64,000 nucleotides of DNA from Alphaproteobacteria bacterium (lineage in GTDB: Bacteria; Pseudomonadota; Alphaproteobacteria; Rhizobiales; Rhizobiaceae). A model generated the notes under the pieces. The model had not been told where the DNA came from and made no database searches. It saw nothing but the letters and a program-made list of their open reading frames with translations. Shown here piece after piece: positions 46,221-55,937 of this stretch; the first letter of the stretch is position 1, and every line of letters starts with the position of its first letter. The position numbers were made by a program, and so were the translations under genes. The stretch spans positions 558,001-622,000 of the forward strand of contig JANSYK010000003.1 in the NCBI GenBank assembly GCA_024742485.1, read 5' to 3'.

Positions 46221-46243
46221 CCCCGGAGCAATCGAATCCGGGG
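46221..46243. other. GC-rich hairpin between glnE and pleC
   Basis: CCCCGGA and TCCGGGG form a 7-bp stem around 9 bases in the gap between the convergent glnE and pleC genes. Without a T-run on either side, a role as bidirectional terminator is only possible. Confidence 0.3.
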
Positions 46244-46293
46244 CGCCGGCTGAGCCCGAGTTGGCTGCACGGCAGAAAGAACCGTCGAATTCG

Positions 46294-48609
46294 TCAGAAC
46301 TCACCCGTATTCGTGGGAAGACGGAGCGAAACGATGGTACCAATGGATTGTCGCGATCGGATCTTCATCGCGCCGCCATGCAGGGCGACGAGCGCCCGTG
46401 AAATGGCCAGCCCAAGGCCGGAGCCACCCTTGCTTTTGGAAAATTGATTTTGGACCTGTTCGAACGGCTGTCCGATCGTTTTCATAGCCGATGAGGGAAT
46501 GCCAATGCCGGTATCCTCTATTGTTATGGTCACGGCACCGGTATGCCGCCGCGCGCGCACGGCTATACGGCCGCCGTCCTCGGTGAACTTCAAAGCGTTT
46601 GAGAGCAGATTCAACACAATCTGTTTGATGGCTCGGCGGTCGCCCTGAAGCGTCAATCCGGCGGATATTTTTGACTCCAGTTGAATGGATTTGCTCTCGG
46701 CCTGTACGGCGATCAGGCGAAGGGTTTCCTCGATGAGGGGAGCAATGTCGATTGTCTCGCTTTGCAGTTGCAGGCGTCCCGCTTCGATCTTTGACATGTC
46801 CAGAATGTCATTGATGACGCCCAACAGGTGTTTGCCGCTGCTGTTGATGTCACTGGCATATTCCGCATATTTGTCCGACCCGAGAGGCCCGAACATCCCC
46901 GAATGAAGGATCTCGGAAAAGCCGATGATGGCATTGAGCGGCGTCCTCAACTCATGGGACATATTGGCAAGAAATTCCGACTTGGCCTTGTTGGCGGCCT
47001 CGGCACGGTCCTTCTCGGCAAGGTATTTCGCATTGAGCTCGCTCAGTTCGGTGGTTTGTTTTTCCAGGGTAGAACGCGAGGCCGACAGGTCGCCGATGCT
47101 GGCCATCAGTCGTCGCTCCGATTCCTTCAGACGCTCCTGATGCCGCTTGAGTTGAGTGATGTCGGTCCCTATGGATACCGATCCGCCGTCGCGTGTGCTC
47201 CGCTGGTTGATCTGCAGCCAGCGGCCGTCCGCAAGCTGCGCCTCCATGCTCTTTGCTTCGCCACATTGCTCGTCGCTTGCCATGCGGGTTTTGACGATGG
47301 GTCGCTCGGCCGCGGCGAGCACGTCGGATTGCCGCATGCCCGGCCGCACGGATTCGTCTGGCAGCCCGAAAATCCGCTGATAGTTTGAGTTGCACATCAC
47401 CAGCCGGTTTTCCCGATCCCAGAGAACGAATGCCTCAGACGTGCTTTCGACCGCATCAAACAGACGTTGATCCGCTTCGGCTGATCTTCTCGCGAGTCTT
47501 TGTTGCTCGGTAACGTCCATCGTGATCCCGATCAGATGGGATGCACCGGCGGCATCGTTGGTGACCTGTCCACGGGCACGCAACACGACATAGTGGCCGT
47601 CAGCATGGCGCATGCGAAACAGGTGATCGATTTCTGTGACATCGCCTTCGGCGATCGACAGCGCCACTGAATGCAGGCTTTCATCATCGGGATGCATGAG
47701 ATGGTCGACATTGCGGTGAGACATTACGCAATCCCGCGGCTGCTGGCCGAGAATTTCATACATCGAGCGGGACCAGTACAGGCGACCCCTATCGAGGTCC
47801 CAGTCCCACAATCCGCAGCGCCCGCTGGAAAGGGCGGTATCAACCCTGTGATGGGCCTCGAGATAGATATCATCGGCATCGCGGGCTCGGGAAGCCTGGG
47901 TAAAATAGGCATAAAGAATGACGAGCAGTATGCTTGATGTCGCCGCAAAGAGTGTGACATTGAGCGAGACCTCGCGCCTCCAATGGGCAAGGATCTCCGC
48001 AGTTGGCGTCAATGCGGTCACAGTACCACCCTGCAGGTGGGAAAGGGCCGCATAGTAGGACCGACCACGAAACTCGATCATCTGAACACCGGCGCGCACG
48101 CCAAACAAGCGGAGCGGAGAGGCACGGGCGAGCAGCCGGTCCATCGACAGGCCGACATAGGACGTTCCGCCTGCCGTTGCGGCGAATATCCTTCCCTCCG
48201 GGCCGGCCACCAAAACGAAACGGCCATCGCTGACCAAATAGGGGGGTAGCACATCTCCGATTTGGGCTTCAGCCCGCCAGCGGTGCCGTTCCTGCAACGC
48301 GTCGTCCCGGGCCAAAGTTGCCGCGCTCGTCAGCGCGGTCAGTGCCGTGGCCTGCCGTGCCGATGCTTCCAGTTGGTCGCGCTTTTCGATCAGCTCGGCA
48401 AATCGCGCGGCCGCCACAACAATCAGAAATGCAACGATGAGGATCGGAATAGACCGTTTCAAAAACGGTTCGGCCTTGATTAATCGGCTGTAGGCTGGTT
48501 TTGCAAACAGTTTGGCGTGCCCGGCCAGATCAGAGCGCCACCCCTGGGCGCTGTGAAAGCTGGATAGAGTCTCCCCGTCAGTTGCGCTCTTGTAACGCGC
48601 CTCTGCCAT
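46294..48609 (-). CDS. pleC: cell-cycle histidine kinase/phosphatase PleC
   Basis: 771 residues. Two membrane helices (about 50-70 and 210-232) enclose a periplasmic domain of about 140 residues; two PAS domains follow (about 255-375 and 385-495), then a coiled linker and the kinase core. His552 lies in ANMSHELRTPLNAIIGFSEIL, followed by the extended helix GPLGSDKYAEYASDINSSG typical of DivK/PleD-interacting kinases, an N box (LNLLSNALKF) and GSGLGLAIS. PleC dephosphorylates DivK at one cell pole to allow CtrA activation. The position next to glnE and pepN matches pleC of Sinorhizobium, and an exact CtrA box lies 93 bp upstream. Confidence 0.8.
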   Translation of the reverse strand: MAEARYKSATDGETLSSFHSAQGWRSDLAGHAKLFAKPAYSRLIKAEPFLKRSIPILIVAFLIVVAAARFAELIEKRDQLEASARQATALTALTSAATLARDDALQERHRWRAEAQIGDVLPPYLVSDGRFVLVAGPEGRIFAATAGGTSYVGLSMDRLLARASPLRLFGVRAGVQMIEFRGRSYYAALSHLQGGTVTALTPTAEILAHWRREVSLNVTLFAATSSILLVILYAYFTQASRARDADDIYLEAHHRVDTALSSGRCGLWDWDLDRGRLYWSRSMYEILGQQPRDCVMSHRNVDHLMHPDDESLHSVALSIAEGDVTEIDHLFRMRHADGHYVVLRARGQVTNDAAGASHLIGITMDVTEQQRLARRSAEADQRLFDAVESTSEAFVLWDRENRLVMCNSNYQRIFGLPDESVRPGMRQSDVLAAAERPIVKTRMASDEQCGEAKSMEAQLADGRWLQINQRSTRDGGSVSIGTDITQLKRHQERLKESERRLMASIGDLSASRSTLEKQTTELSELNAKYLAEKDRAEAANKAKSEFLANMSHELRTPLNAIIGFSEILHSGMFGPLGSDKYAEYASDINSSGKHLLGVINDILDMSKIEAGRLQLQSETIDIAPLIEETLRLIAVQAESKSIQLESKISAGLTLQGDRRAIKQIVLNLLSNALKFTEDGGRIAVRARRHTGAVTITIEDTGIGIPSSAMKTIGQPFEQVQNQFSKSKGGSGLGLAISRALVALHGGAMKIRSRQSIGTIVSLRLPTNTGEF

Positions 48610-48701
48610 GTGTCCCGCCTTGCAGCTCTAAGTGATTCGGGCGCCGCTGCCCGAAACTAGCCTAATGAATCAAAGGTGATTCGCCTTGTCTAGCCCTCTC
48701 G

Positions 48702-48717
48702 TTAAAACTTTTTTAAC
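48702..48717. promoter_or_regulatory. CtrA-binding box upstream of pleC
   Basis: TTAA-AACTTTT-TTAAC on the plus strand, and the same pattern on the minus strand, match the full CtrA consensus TTAA-N7-TTAAC. It lies 93 bp upstream of the pleC start. CtrA binding to the pleC promoter was reported in Brucella abortus, which supports both the site and the gene call. Confidence 0.7.
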
Positions 48718-48823
48718 GCGTTGCTATTGTTGGACAAATTTAATTTTCGATTCGTTCGGCACAGGGTGGATGTGTCGGCAGAAGGCAACCAAACGGCAAA
48801 TCACTTGCGCAAAACTGGAAAAG

Positions 48824-51466
48824 TCAGCGCAGCGACCGTTCCGCTATGTCTCTGACATCGGTGGACAGACCGCGCTGATCGACAATTGTTTGCAGCGCTG
48901 TCCCCGCCTGTTTGCGCCGCACCGGCTCGAGGGATTGCCAGGATCGCATCGCCGTCAATAATCGGGCGGCAACTTGCGGATTGCTGTTGTCCAACCTGAT
49001 GACCTGCTCGGCAAGGAAGCTATATCCGTGACCGTCAATATCATTGAAGCCGGACGGGTTGCCGGTGACGAAACTTCCGATAAGAGCGCGTATACGGTTG
49101 GGATTCGTTGCCTGAAAGTGGTCCGAGTCCATAAGGTTTTTCACACGGTCCAGAGTCTTTCGCCCCGGGATGGTGGCCTGAACGGCGAACCATTTGTCAA
49201 GAATCAACGGGTTGTCTTGATATCGTCGTCTAAAATCTTCGAGCGCGGCAATCGTTCCGGAGTGCTCCGTGAACTGGTGGGCCAGAATGCTCAATGTCGC
49301 GCTGAGCACCGTCATATTATCCGCGTTTCGATAGGCGACGAGAACTTCGTCGGGATCTTCAAGGCCAATTGCCTGATAGAGAAGTCCAGCAACATAAAGA
49401 GCCCGTCGACCGGCGCTTTGGGCATCCGGTGTGTACCCGCCCGCTGGTCTGAAGGTGTCGACAGTACGGCCGAAAACCGCGACGCCAGATCTGGCAATCG
49501 ATCCAATCACGGCCTTGCGGGCTGTATGGATCACATCCGGATCGATATTGCTTCCGATCTCCCGGGCAATATCCGACTCTGAGGGCAGCGACAAGCCCTG
49601 GGCCCTCAACGCAGGCTCGAGAGTGTCGTCGGCTACGGTGGCCAACAGACAATCCTTCAGCAGCGAATCACGCGATGCCGGTGCGCTGTGTGTGGTATCT
49701 GTCGCGCCGATCAGTTCTCTGATGGCAAGTTCATTGAGAGCCTGCCAACGCGAATAGGGCTCCGTCTCATGGCGCGCCAAATGAGCCAGATCGGCCGAGG
49801 CCTGCTGGAATTGGATATTGACCGGTGCCGAAAAATTGCGATTGACCGAAAGGATTGGTTTGCCAGCGAGTCCGGAAAACGTGACCTGATGACGGCGTTT
49901 CGTGAGATGCAGCACATCGCCTGTCATGTTGATTCCGGTCACCGCTGATGCCGTTATTTCACCACCGGTCCCGTCAAACAGGCCGACCCTCAAAGGAATA
50001 TGCATGAGTTTCTTCTTGCTCTGGCCGGGTGTTGGCGAGACCGATTGCTCCAGGTTCACAACCAGTGCCTTGTCCCTTCGATCATAGCGTGTCGCAATTG
50101 TAACGGCAGGCGTGCCCGCTTGATGATACCAGGTTGAAAACTGTGTGAGGTCGATCTCTGCTGCATCCTCGAAGCAAGCAAGAAAATCTTCAACCGTTGC
50201 CGCATCTCCGTCATGTCGATCGAAATAGAGATCAAGGCCTTTCTTGAAGTCTGTCGGTCCGAGAATTGTTGCCAGCATCCCGACAACTTCGGATCCCTTT
50301 TCATACACCGTGGCGGTGTAGAAATTGTTGATTTCGCTGTACTGCACCGGTCTGACGGGATGGGCCAGTGGACCACTGTCCTCAGGAAACTGATGGGCCT
50401 TCAACAGACGAACTTCGGCAATCCGCTTGACGGCGCGCGAGCGCATATCGGCTGAAAATTCGTGGTCGCGATAGACGGTCAATCCCTCTTTCAGGCACAG
50501 TTGAAACCAGTCGCGGCAGGTAATCCTGTTTCCGGTCCAGTTGTGAAAATACTCATGCGCAATGATGGCTTCAATGTTGGCGTAGTCGGCATCCGTAGCT
50601 GACTGCGGATCGGCCAGTACATATTTGTCATTGAAGATATTCAGGCCCTTGTTTTCCATGGCGCCCATATTGAAGTCCGACACGGCCACGATCATGAACA
50701 CGTCCAGATCATATTCGCGCCCGAAAGTGTCTTCATCCCAACGCATCGAGCGGACGAGCGCGTCCATTGCATAGGCGGCAAGTGGCTCCTTGCCGTGCTC
50801 CACAAAAATCTTGAGGTTGACCGGCCGCCCTGATCGCGTCGTGAAATCCTGTTCGATGACGCCGAGGTCTCCTGCAACCAGAGCGAACAGGTAGCTTGGC
50901 TTTGGATGGGGGTCATGCCACTCGGCAAAATGCCAGCCATCCTCGAGGTCGCCTGCATCGGTCGGGTTGCCATTTGACAACAACAGCGGTGCCTCGGAGC
51001 GCTTGGCCTCGAGACGAGTTGTGTACACCGCCAGAACATCAGGCCGGTCCAGAAAATAGGTTATGCGGCGAAATCCCTCCGCCTCGCATTGTGTGCAGTA
51101 ATTTCCGCTGGAACGATAGAGCCCCATGAGCTTGGTGTTTGATTCTGGTGAAATGCGGGTTTTGACAGTTACGAAAAAACGGTCGGCCGCCGGCAATTGA
51201 CGGATTTCCAGCCGGTCCGGGTCGGCATCGTATCGTTCGGTATCGACCGATTGACCGTCCAGCTCCACCCCAGCGAAAACAAGCTCGTCACCATCAAGGA
51301 TCAATGGTGCTTCGTGAGAGACGCCATTGCGCCGTTTGACGGACAAGGTACTGGTGACCAGTGTATCAGTCGGCTCAAGCCGGAATGTCAGTGCCACCGT
51401 ATCGATTTCGAAATCCGTTGGACGGTACTCGTCCAGCCGAAAGACCGGTCCGCTTTCTGTTTTCAT
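48824..51466 (-). CDS. pepN: aminopeptidase N (M1 family)
   Basis: 880 residues, the normal length of gammaproteobacterial-type PepN. The substrate-binding GAMEN motif (GAMENKGLN, about 267) and the zinc motif HEYFHNWTGN (about 304-313) with its downstream Glu (LKEGLTVYRD) are intact. The enzyme removes N-terminal residues from peptides in the cytoplasm; no signal peptide is seen. AAGGACC precedes the start. It follows pleC's upstream region and precedes an MFS transporter on the same strand. Confidence 0.95.
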   Translation of the reverse strand: MKTESGPVFRLDEYRPTDFEIDTVALTFRLEPTDTLVTSTLSVKRRNGVSHEAPLILDGDELVFAGVELDGQSVDTERYDADPDRLEIRQLPAADRFFVTVKTRISPESNTKLMGLYRSSGNYCTQCEAEGFRRITYFLDRPDVLAVYTTRLEAKRSEAPLLLSNGNPTDAGDLEDGWHFAEWHDPHPKPSYLFALVAGDLGVIEQDFTTRSGRPVNLKIFVEHGKEPLAAYAMDALVRSMRWDEDTFGREYDLDVFMIVAVSDFNMGAMENKGLNIFNDKYVLADPQSATDADYANIEAIIAHEYFHNWTGNRITCRDWFQLCLKEGLTVYRDHEFSADMRSRAVKRIAEVRLLKAHQFPEDSGPLAHPVRPVQYSEINNFYTATVYEKGSEVVGMLATILGPTDFKKGLDLYFDRHDGDAATVEDFLACFEDAAEIDLTQFSTWYHQAGTPAVTIATRYDRRDKALVVNLEQSVSPTPGQSKKKLMHIPLRVGLFDGTGGEITASAVTGINMTGDVLHLTKRRHQVTFSGLAGKPILSVNRNFSAPVNIQFQQASADLAHLARHETEPYSRWQALNELAIRELIGATDTTHSAPASRDSLLKDCLLATVADDTLEPALRAQGLSLPSESDIAREIGSNIDPDVIHTARKAVIGSIARSGVAVFGRTVDTFRPAGGYTPDAQSAGRRALYVAGLLYQAIGLEDPDEVLVAYRNADNMTVLSATLSILAHQFTEHSGTIAALEDFRRRYQDNPLILDKWFAVQATIPGRKTLDRVKNLMDSDHFQATNPNRIRALIGSFVTGNPSGFNDIDGHGYSFLAEQVIRLDNSNPQVAARLLTAMRSWQSLEPVRRKQAGTALQTIVDQRGLSTDVRDIAERSLR

Positions 51467-51664
51467 TTTTTCGGTCCTTCGTTACTGCCGATGGGTATGG
51501 CTTAGTGAATCGCGGGCAATACAGTCAATTGCGATTTTCGCCAGCCGTTTCGAAGAAGCGGCTGGTGTCCTTCATCTTTCAGCGTGTAAACGGCAGAGTT
51601 TTGTTGATGGCGGACCGAACGATTGGACGGCAAGGGCATGATGCGGTTGCATTGTCCTGCCGCC

Positions 51665-52933
51665 TTATTCGCCCGCTGACATGCCATCCTCATCTGCGGC
51701 GAAATCACCGCGGGGATCAAGTTCATAGGTTTGCGGTGTTTGTGTCCGGGTCAGCGGCATGGCCTGGAAATCCGTGCGATCCTCTTCCGACACCTGCTGC
51801 CGGCGGAAGGTGCGATAGTAGGCATATCCACCGTAGAACGCGAATGTCAGCCCGATGACGGCAAAGAGGGATGATGAACCGAATTGATCCATGGCTGCAC
51901 CCGACAGCAACGGTCCCAGCATCGTTCCAAGTCCATAGATGATCAACATGCCTCCCGAAACCGCCACAAATTCATCGGGCTGCGCGAAATCATTGGCATG
52001 GGCGACATTGAGCGCGTAGATCGGCAGAAGGACCGATCCCAGAAGAAAAACCGCCGACAGAAAAATATAGATATTGCCGATACCGACGAACAGGATCAGT
52101 CCACAAAAAAGACAGCCAACAGCCCCTGAAAAGGCCATGATGTAGCGCCGGTCGATCCGGTCGGACAGGCGCCCGAGTGGAATCTGGAACAGTGCGCCAC
52201 TGATCATCGCCACCGCCAGCATTGCGGCACCCTGAGCGTTCGAAAGACCATTCTGTTGTGCAAAGACGGGTGCCAGGTTGAACCATGAACCAGATACCGC
52301 GCCAGCAAGCAGCGACCCGACAGCTGCCGCCGGTGATTTTCTGTAGAGCCCGCGAAGATCGACACTGACCTGGGTCAGAGGCTGCGGTGACTGGGCGCTC
52401 GACAGGCCCGTCGGCATCAGCGCCAGCGCGTAAAGGATCGCCGCGACCATAAAAAGGGTGGTTGCGCCGATGTCGCCCAGCGGAACTGCGAACTGCCCCG
52501 CCATCACTGCAACCATGGATACGGCCATGTAAAACGAAAACACCGTGCCGCGCGTTTCGTTGGTCACCCGCTCATTCAACCAGCTCTCGATCACCATGTA
52601 GCCGCCGGCGATGGAAAACCCGGCGATGCCGCGAAACAGGATCCAGGCGACGCTGTCGACCACCAGCGCGTGCATCAGCAGTGAGATCGACATCAAGGCT
52701 GCCAGAACAGCGAAGACGCGAACATGACCCACCCGCAAAACCAGCCGGGGTGTGATGAAACAGCCCAATGTAAAGGACAGCGCATACCCCGCGGCGATCA
52801 GTGAAATCTGAAAGGTCGACCAACCTTCCAGAACGGCACGCAGTGGTATGAGGTATCCAGCAAGCCCGCCGGCAGCCAGCATGAAAAACGCGGATGCCAG
52901 CAAACTTGCGATCGGTAAGATGCTGATGATCAT
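51665..52933 (-). CDS. MFS transporter (YcaD-like)
   Basis: 422 residues with twelve predicted membrane helices and a polar C-terminal tail. MFS signatures are seen: GCFITPRLVLRVGHVRVF between helices 2 and 3, FRGIAGFSIAGGYMVIESWLNERVTNETRG (about 100-129), and GRLSDRIDRRYIM (about 255-267) in the second half. The ESWLNE segment is typical of the YcaD/UMF-like subgroup. The substrate is unknown. Confidence 0.88.
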   Translation of the reverse strand: MIISILPIASLLASAFFMLAAGGLAGYLIPLRAVLEGWSTFQISLIAAGYALSFTLGCFITPRLVLRVGHVRVFAVLAALMSISLLMHALVVDSVAWILFRGIAGFSIAGGYMVIESWLNERVTNETRGTVFSFYMAVSMVAVMAGQFAVPLGDIGATTLFMVAAILYALALMPTGLSSAQSPQPLTQVSVDLRGLYRKSPAAAVGSLLAGAVSGSWFNLAPVFAQQNGLSNAQGAAMLAVAMISGALFQIPLGRLSDRIDRRYIMAFSGAVGCLFCGLILFVGIGNIYIFLSAVFLLGSVLLPIYALNVAHANDFAQPDEFVAVSGGMLIIYGLGTMLGPLLSGAAMDQFGSSSLFAVIGLTFAFYGGYAYYRTFRRQQVSEEDRTDFQAMPLTRTQTPQTYELDPRGDFAADEDGMSAGE

Positions 52934-53096
52934 GGCATCCGCCCCCGCCTTGAACTGATGGGATCATGATCCCTGCCTGGAGGCATCGAGAGCCGCCAGG
53001 GAGATGAAACACACACCCTCAAACTTTCACGAAAGTGCAAAAAAGGCGCTTCAATTCGCGACATGAAAAGTGAAGATTGTAGCTGGAGCTTTTGCC

Positions 53097-54002
53097 CTAT
53101 TCGCTTGCTTCGGCCATCCCGTCAAGCCGCGCACGCACATTCAGGAAATCCTGCCAAGACAACCTTTTCTGGACTGGATTGCGCAAGAGATAAGCCGGAT
53201 GGAGTGTCGGCATGGCTGGAATATCGGTGTCGCTTTTGGAATGATAGGTAGACCAGGTTCCGCGAATCGACAGGATGCCACGGTTCGTTTCCAACAGCGT
53301 CTTCGTCGGCACATTGCCCATGAAGACGAGGATTTTCGGATTGACCAGCCGCACATGCTGTTCGACAAACGGCCTGCACAACTCGATTTCCAGCGGCGTT
53401 GGAGTCCGGTTTCCTGGAGGACGCCAGGGAATGATATTGGTGATGTAGCTGCTCGTGCGGTCCAAACCGATTGCCTGCAGCATTCTGTCCAGTAGCTGGC
53501 CGGCACGTCCGACAAATGGCAACCCCTGTCTATCCTCGTCGCGTCCCGGCGCTTCACCGATAAACATGATGTCAGCTTCAGGATTGCCGTCGGCAAAAAC
53601 CGTGCTTTTTGCTCCAAACCTGAGATTGCATTCATTGAAGCTGGCCAGCGCCTCACGCAGCGCATCAATGCTTCCGGCTGCACCAGCCGCCTCGCGTGCA
53701 GATTCAACGGCCGTTTCATCTGGCACGGTTGCCGGTCTTTGGCTGTGGGATGGCTGGGATGGTTCCGCCGCTTGTGACCGTACCGAACCCGGGTGTAGTG
53801 CGTCATTGTGGCCGGTTTGCTGAACCGGCTGTGCCGGACCCGCCGACCGTGGCCGGGACTTTGCGTCCTCAGATTCCTTGAACAGATCATTCGGAACGTC
53901 ATTGAGAGCGCAGTCGACGCCGGCCTCGGCATAGAAGTGCAGCACGGCCGCAAGCTCCGCGCTGTTCTTCTTTTTGCCGGTTTCTTCATCCGCTGTCGTC
54001 AT
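53097..54002 (-). CDS. uracil-DNA glycosylase, family 4/5 type
   Basis: 301 residues from the Met at 54002; an upstream in-frame Met exists. An N-terminal helix [16 protein letters not shown], typical of alphaproteobacterial forms, is followed by a variable Pro/Ser/Gln-rich linker (about 45-120). The catalytic core has [29 protein letters not shown] (about 155-183), [15 protein letters not shown] and a late HPAYLLRNP with the conserved His. The enzyme removes uracil from DNA, usually with an Fe-S cluster; only some of the expected cysteines are obvious here, so cluster status is open. Confidence 0.88.
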   Translation of the reverse strand: MTTADEETGKKKNSAELAAVLHFYAEAGVDCALNDVPNDLFKESEDAKSRPRSAGPAQPVQQTGHNDALHPGSVRSQAAEPSQPSHSQRPATVPDETAVESAREAAGAAGSIDALREALASFNECNLRFGAKSTVFADGNPEADIMFIGEAPGRDEDRQGLPFVGRAGQLLDRMLQAIGLDRTSSYITNIIPWRPPGNRTPTPLEIELCRPFVEQHVRLVNPKILVFMGNVPTKTLLETNRGILSIRGTWSTYHSKSDTDIPAMPTLHPAYLLRNPVQKRLSWQDFLNVRARLDGMAEASE

Positions 54003-54245
54003 CGCACAACGATAAAACAGCACGGAATTGAAAGATAGCTTCCGAGCGGGCAATCCATCAATTCCGAGGCTCCCATTATATCGATTGGTTGGACTTGACC
54101 GAACACGTGTGGCGAATGGTCAGGATGTGAAAGCACACCGTCTTTGATAGGATCGTCAAAACGATTGCACCACAATTGCTGAAAGGCTATTTGCGGTGGG
54201 AATTAAATCGAGCGACAAAAGCTCGGCTCCTGGAGGTCAGATACA

Positions 54246-55919
54246 ATGAGTGACGCTATCGAATTGCCTGAACGAGAGAGTATGGAATTCGACGTCGTTA
54301 TCGTCGGGGCGGGACCGGCCGGACTGGCAGCGGCGATACGGCTCAAACAGATCGATTCTGAGCTGTCGGTTGTTGTTCTCGAAAAGGGTGGCGAGGTCGG
54401 TGCCCATATTCTCTCCGGCGCGGTGGTGGATCCTGTTGGTATCGACCAGCTTCTGCCCGATTGGCGTGATGATCCGGACCATCCGTTCAAGACGGAGGTG
54501 AAGAAAGACCGGTTTTTGGTTCTGGGAGCCGGAGGCTCGATCACACTGCCGAATTTCATGATGCCGCCGCTGATGAACAATCACGGCAATTACATCGTTT
54601 CACTTGGCAATGTTTGCAGGTGGCTCGGCGCCAAGGCGGAAGAACTCGGTGTTGAGATTTACCCCGGATTTGCCGGCAGTGAGGTCCTCTACAATGAGGA
54701 TGGCGCGGTGATCGGGGTTGCGACTGGAGATATGGGGCTTACCCGGGATGGAACGCCCGGTCCGAATTTTGCACGCGGCATGGCACTGCTTGGCAAATAT
54801 GTTCTGATCGGCGAGGGCGTTCGCGGGTCACTGGCAAAACAGCTGATCTCGAAGTTTGACCTTGAGCGCGATTGCCAACCGCAGAAATTCGGCATCGGGT
54901 TGAAGGAACTGTGGGAGGTGGATCCCTCCAAGCATCAACCCGGCCTCGTCCAGCACTCATTTGGATGGCCGCTGGACTGGAAGACCGGCGGCGGTTCATT
55001 TCTTTATCACCTGGAGGACAATCTGGTCGCCGTCGGCTTTGTCATGCACCTCAACTACAAGAATCCCTATCTTTCGCCCTTCGGTGAGTTCCAACGGTTC
55101 AAGACGCATCCGACAATCAGCCCGACATTCGACGGTGGCAAGCGTATCTCCTATGGAGCCCGTGCGATCACCGAGGGCGGCTGGCAATCCGTTCCGAAGC
55201 TGACCTTTCCGGGCGGCGCGCTCATCGGCTGTTCGGCCGGGTTCGTCAATGTTCCGCGCATCAAGGGCTCTCATAACGCGGTGCTGTCCGGCAAAATGGC
55301 GGCCGAACATGTGGCCGAGGCAATTGCCGCGGGACGTTCCGGCGATGAAGTGGAGGGCTATGAGGCGGCATGGCGAACCAGTGAGATCGGCACCGATCTT
55401 CAACGGGTTCGCAACGTCAAACCGCTCTGGTCGAAGCTTGGCACGATCGGTGGCGTCATGCTCGGTGGGCTCGACATGTGGATGAACACCATCTTTCGCG
55501 GATGGTCTCCGTTCTCAACGCTCAATCACGGCAAGCCCGACTATGCCACGCTGGAACCCGCGGCAAAGAGCCGGAAGATCGACTACCCGAAGCCAGACGG
55601 AGTTTTGACATTCGATCGGCTCTCCTCGGTGTTTTTGTCCAACACCAATCACGAGGAAGACGAGCCGGTTCATCTTCATCTGGCCGAAGCGCAACTCCAG
55701 AAGACATCCGAGCATGATGTCTTTGCCGGACCATCGACACGCTATTGTCCGGCCGGGGTTTACGAATGGGTGACCGAGGAAGACGGCGGCGAACCGCGCT
55801 TCGTCATCAACGCGCAGAACTGTGTCCATTGCAAGACATGTGACATCAAGGACCCGAACCAGAATATCAACTGGGTTCCGCCACAGGGCGGCGAGGGGCC
55901 GGTCTACCCCAATATGTAG
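54246..55919 (+). CDS. electron-transfer flavoprotein:ubiquinone oxidoreductase
   Basis: 557 residues. The N-terminal FAD-binding motif is DVVIVGAGPAGLAAAIRL (about 16-33). The C-terminal 4Fe-4S domain has NCVHCKTCDIKDPNQNINW (about 524-542) with the clustered cysteines, plus an earlier cysteine in TRYCPAGVYEW. A segment with GWPLDWKTGGGSFLYHL (about 239-255) is typical. The enzyme passes electrons from ETF, derived from fatty-acid and amino-acid oxidation, to ubiquinone at the inner membrane. GGAGG precedes the start. Confidence 0.95.
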   Translation: MSDAIELPERESMEFDVVIVGAGPAGLAAAIRLKQIDSELSVVVLEKGGEVGAHILSGAVVDPVGIDQLLPDWRDDPDHPFKTEVKKDRFLVLGAGGSITLPNFMMPPLMNNHGNYIVSLGNVCRWLGAKAEELGVEIYPGFAGSEVLYNEDGAVIGVATGDMGLTRDGTPGPNFARGMALLGKYVLIGEGVRGSLAKQLISKFDLERDCQPQKFGIGLKELWEVDPSKHQPGLVQHSFGWPLDWKTGGGSFLYHLEDNLVAVGFVMHLNYKNPYLSPFGEFQRFKTHPTISPTFDGGKRISYGARAITEGGWQSVPKLTFPGGALIGCSAGFVNVPRIKGSHNAVLSGKMAAEHVAEAIAAGRSGDEVEGYEAAWRTSEIGTDLQRVRNVKPLWSKLGTIGGVMLGGLDMWMNTIFRGWSPFSTLNHGKPDYATLEPAAKSRKIDYPKPDGVLTFDRLSSVFLSNTNHEEDEPVHLHLAEAQLQKTSEHDVFAGPSTRYCPAGVYEWVTEEDGGEPRFVINAQNCVHCKTCDIKDPNQNINWVPPQGGEGPVYPNM

Positions 55920-55937
55920 CCTGATTGGTGCCGAGGC

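Noticed and set aside
48686-48961. 91-codon frame in the pleC/pepN gap
   Set aside because: It runs over the CtrA box and into the pepN 3' end, and has no ribosome-binding site or recognisable sequence.
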